29,334 nt of DNA from the NCBI GenBank assembly GCA_045632305.1, contig JAZQWL010000008.1, positions 1-29,334 on the forward strand. The letters are read 5' to 3'. The stretch's first letter is position 1; each line of letters starts with the position of its first letter. Under the pieces are notes generated by a model. That model ran no database searches, was not told the DNA's origin, and saw only the letters and a list, made by a program, of their open reading frames with translations. Both the position numbers and the translations under genes were made by a program. This document shows, in pieces, positions 29,308 to 29,334 of the stretch. The DNA is from SVTX01 sp045632305. Its GTDB lineage: Bacteria > Bacillota > Clostridia > Oscillospirales > CAG-272.

Positions 29308-29334
29308 TGGAGTCCAGAACCTTTTTTTCAAAAA
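29308..29334 (+). repeat. TGGAGTCCAGAACC intergenic repeat, copy D (cut by window end)
   Basis: Identical to the start of copy C and preceded by the same T-run. Confidence 0.8.

Noticed and set aside
1..29334. tRNA or rRNA genes
   Set aside because: I looked for T-loop GTTCGA-type motifs and acceptor pairing in the intergenic gaps and found none.

Overview
The window looks like a chromosomal segment of a Clostridia-type Bacillota bacterium, probably an uncultured gut lineage. This rests on gene content, not a database search: split housekeeping operons, DUF4091 lipoproteins, a DUF6062 protein, strong GGAGG ribosome binding sites, and near-consensus sigma-A promoters that repeatedly carry an extended -10 (TGnTATAAT). 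No phage, transposase, rRNA or tRNA gene was seen.

Layout. 1-1214 holds the 5' part of a DUF1835-like gene, a decayed small gene, a 91-residue hypothetical and a symmetric array of small hairpins. 1215-5900 holds a long Sel1-repeat protein diverging from a zapA / U32 peptidase pair. 5877-6631 is a 728-bp segment with a SLOG-fold gene and a ribbon-helix-helix gene; it is bounded by exact 27-bp direct repeats of the 3' end of the U32 gene and looks inserted. 6663-13686 encodes two large paralogous surface lipoproteins with DUF4091 / GH123-like domains. 13783-19488 is a minus-strand run: exonuclease, thiI, aspS, tyrS, pyrophosphatase-like gene. The tyrS frame is cut by an in-frame TAG. 19694-21147 pairs a hypothetical with an OGG1-type glycosylase. 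21393-23778 (+) encodes a DUF6062 protein, a YtqB-type methyltransferase and a VanY-type carboxypeptidase. 23864-24280 carries a small Cys-rich gene behind a structured leader that looks like a transcription attenuator of no class I recognise. 24379-26966 is the rpmG-secE-nusG-rplK-rplA operon with a consensus promoter, a possible L1-binding leader and a terminator right after rplA. 27149-29138 holds ppa and obgE, with repeat mosaics between and beyond them.

Most genes serve translation, tRNA charging and modification, secretion, division and cell-wall work. The most unusual items are the attenuator-like leader with its Cys-rich gene, the amber codon inside tyrS (no intact gene here ends in TAG), the repeat-bounded SLOG/RHH cassette, and two intergenic arrays built from a constant linker plus variable perfect hairpins.
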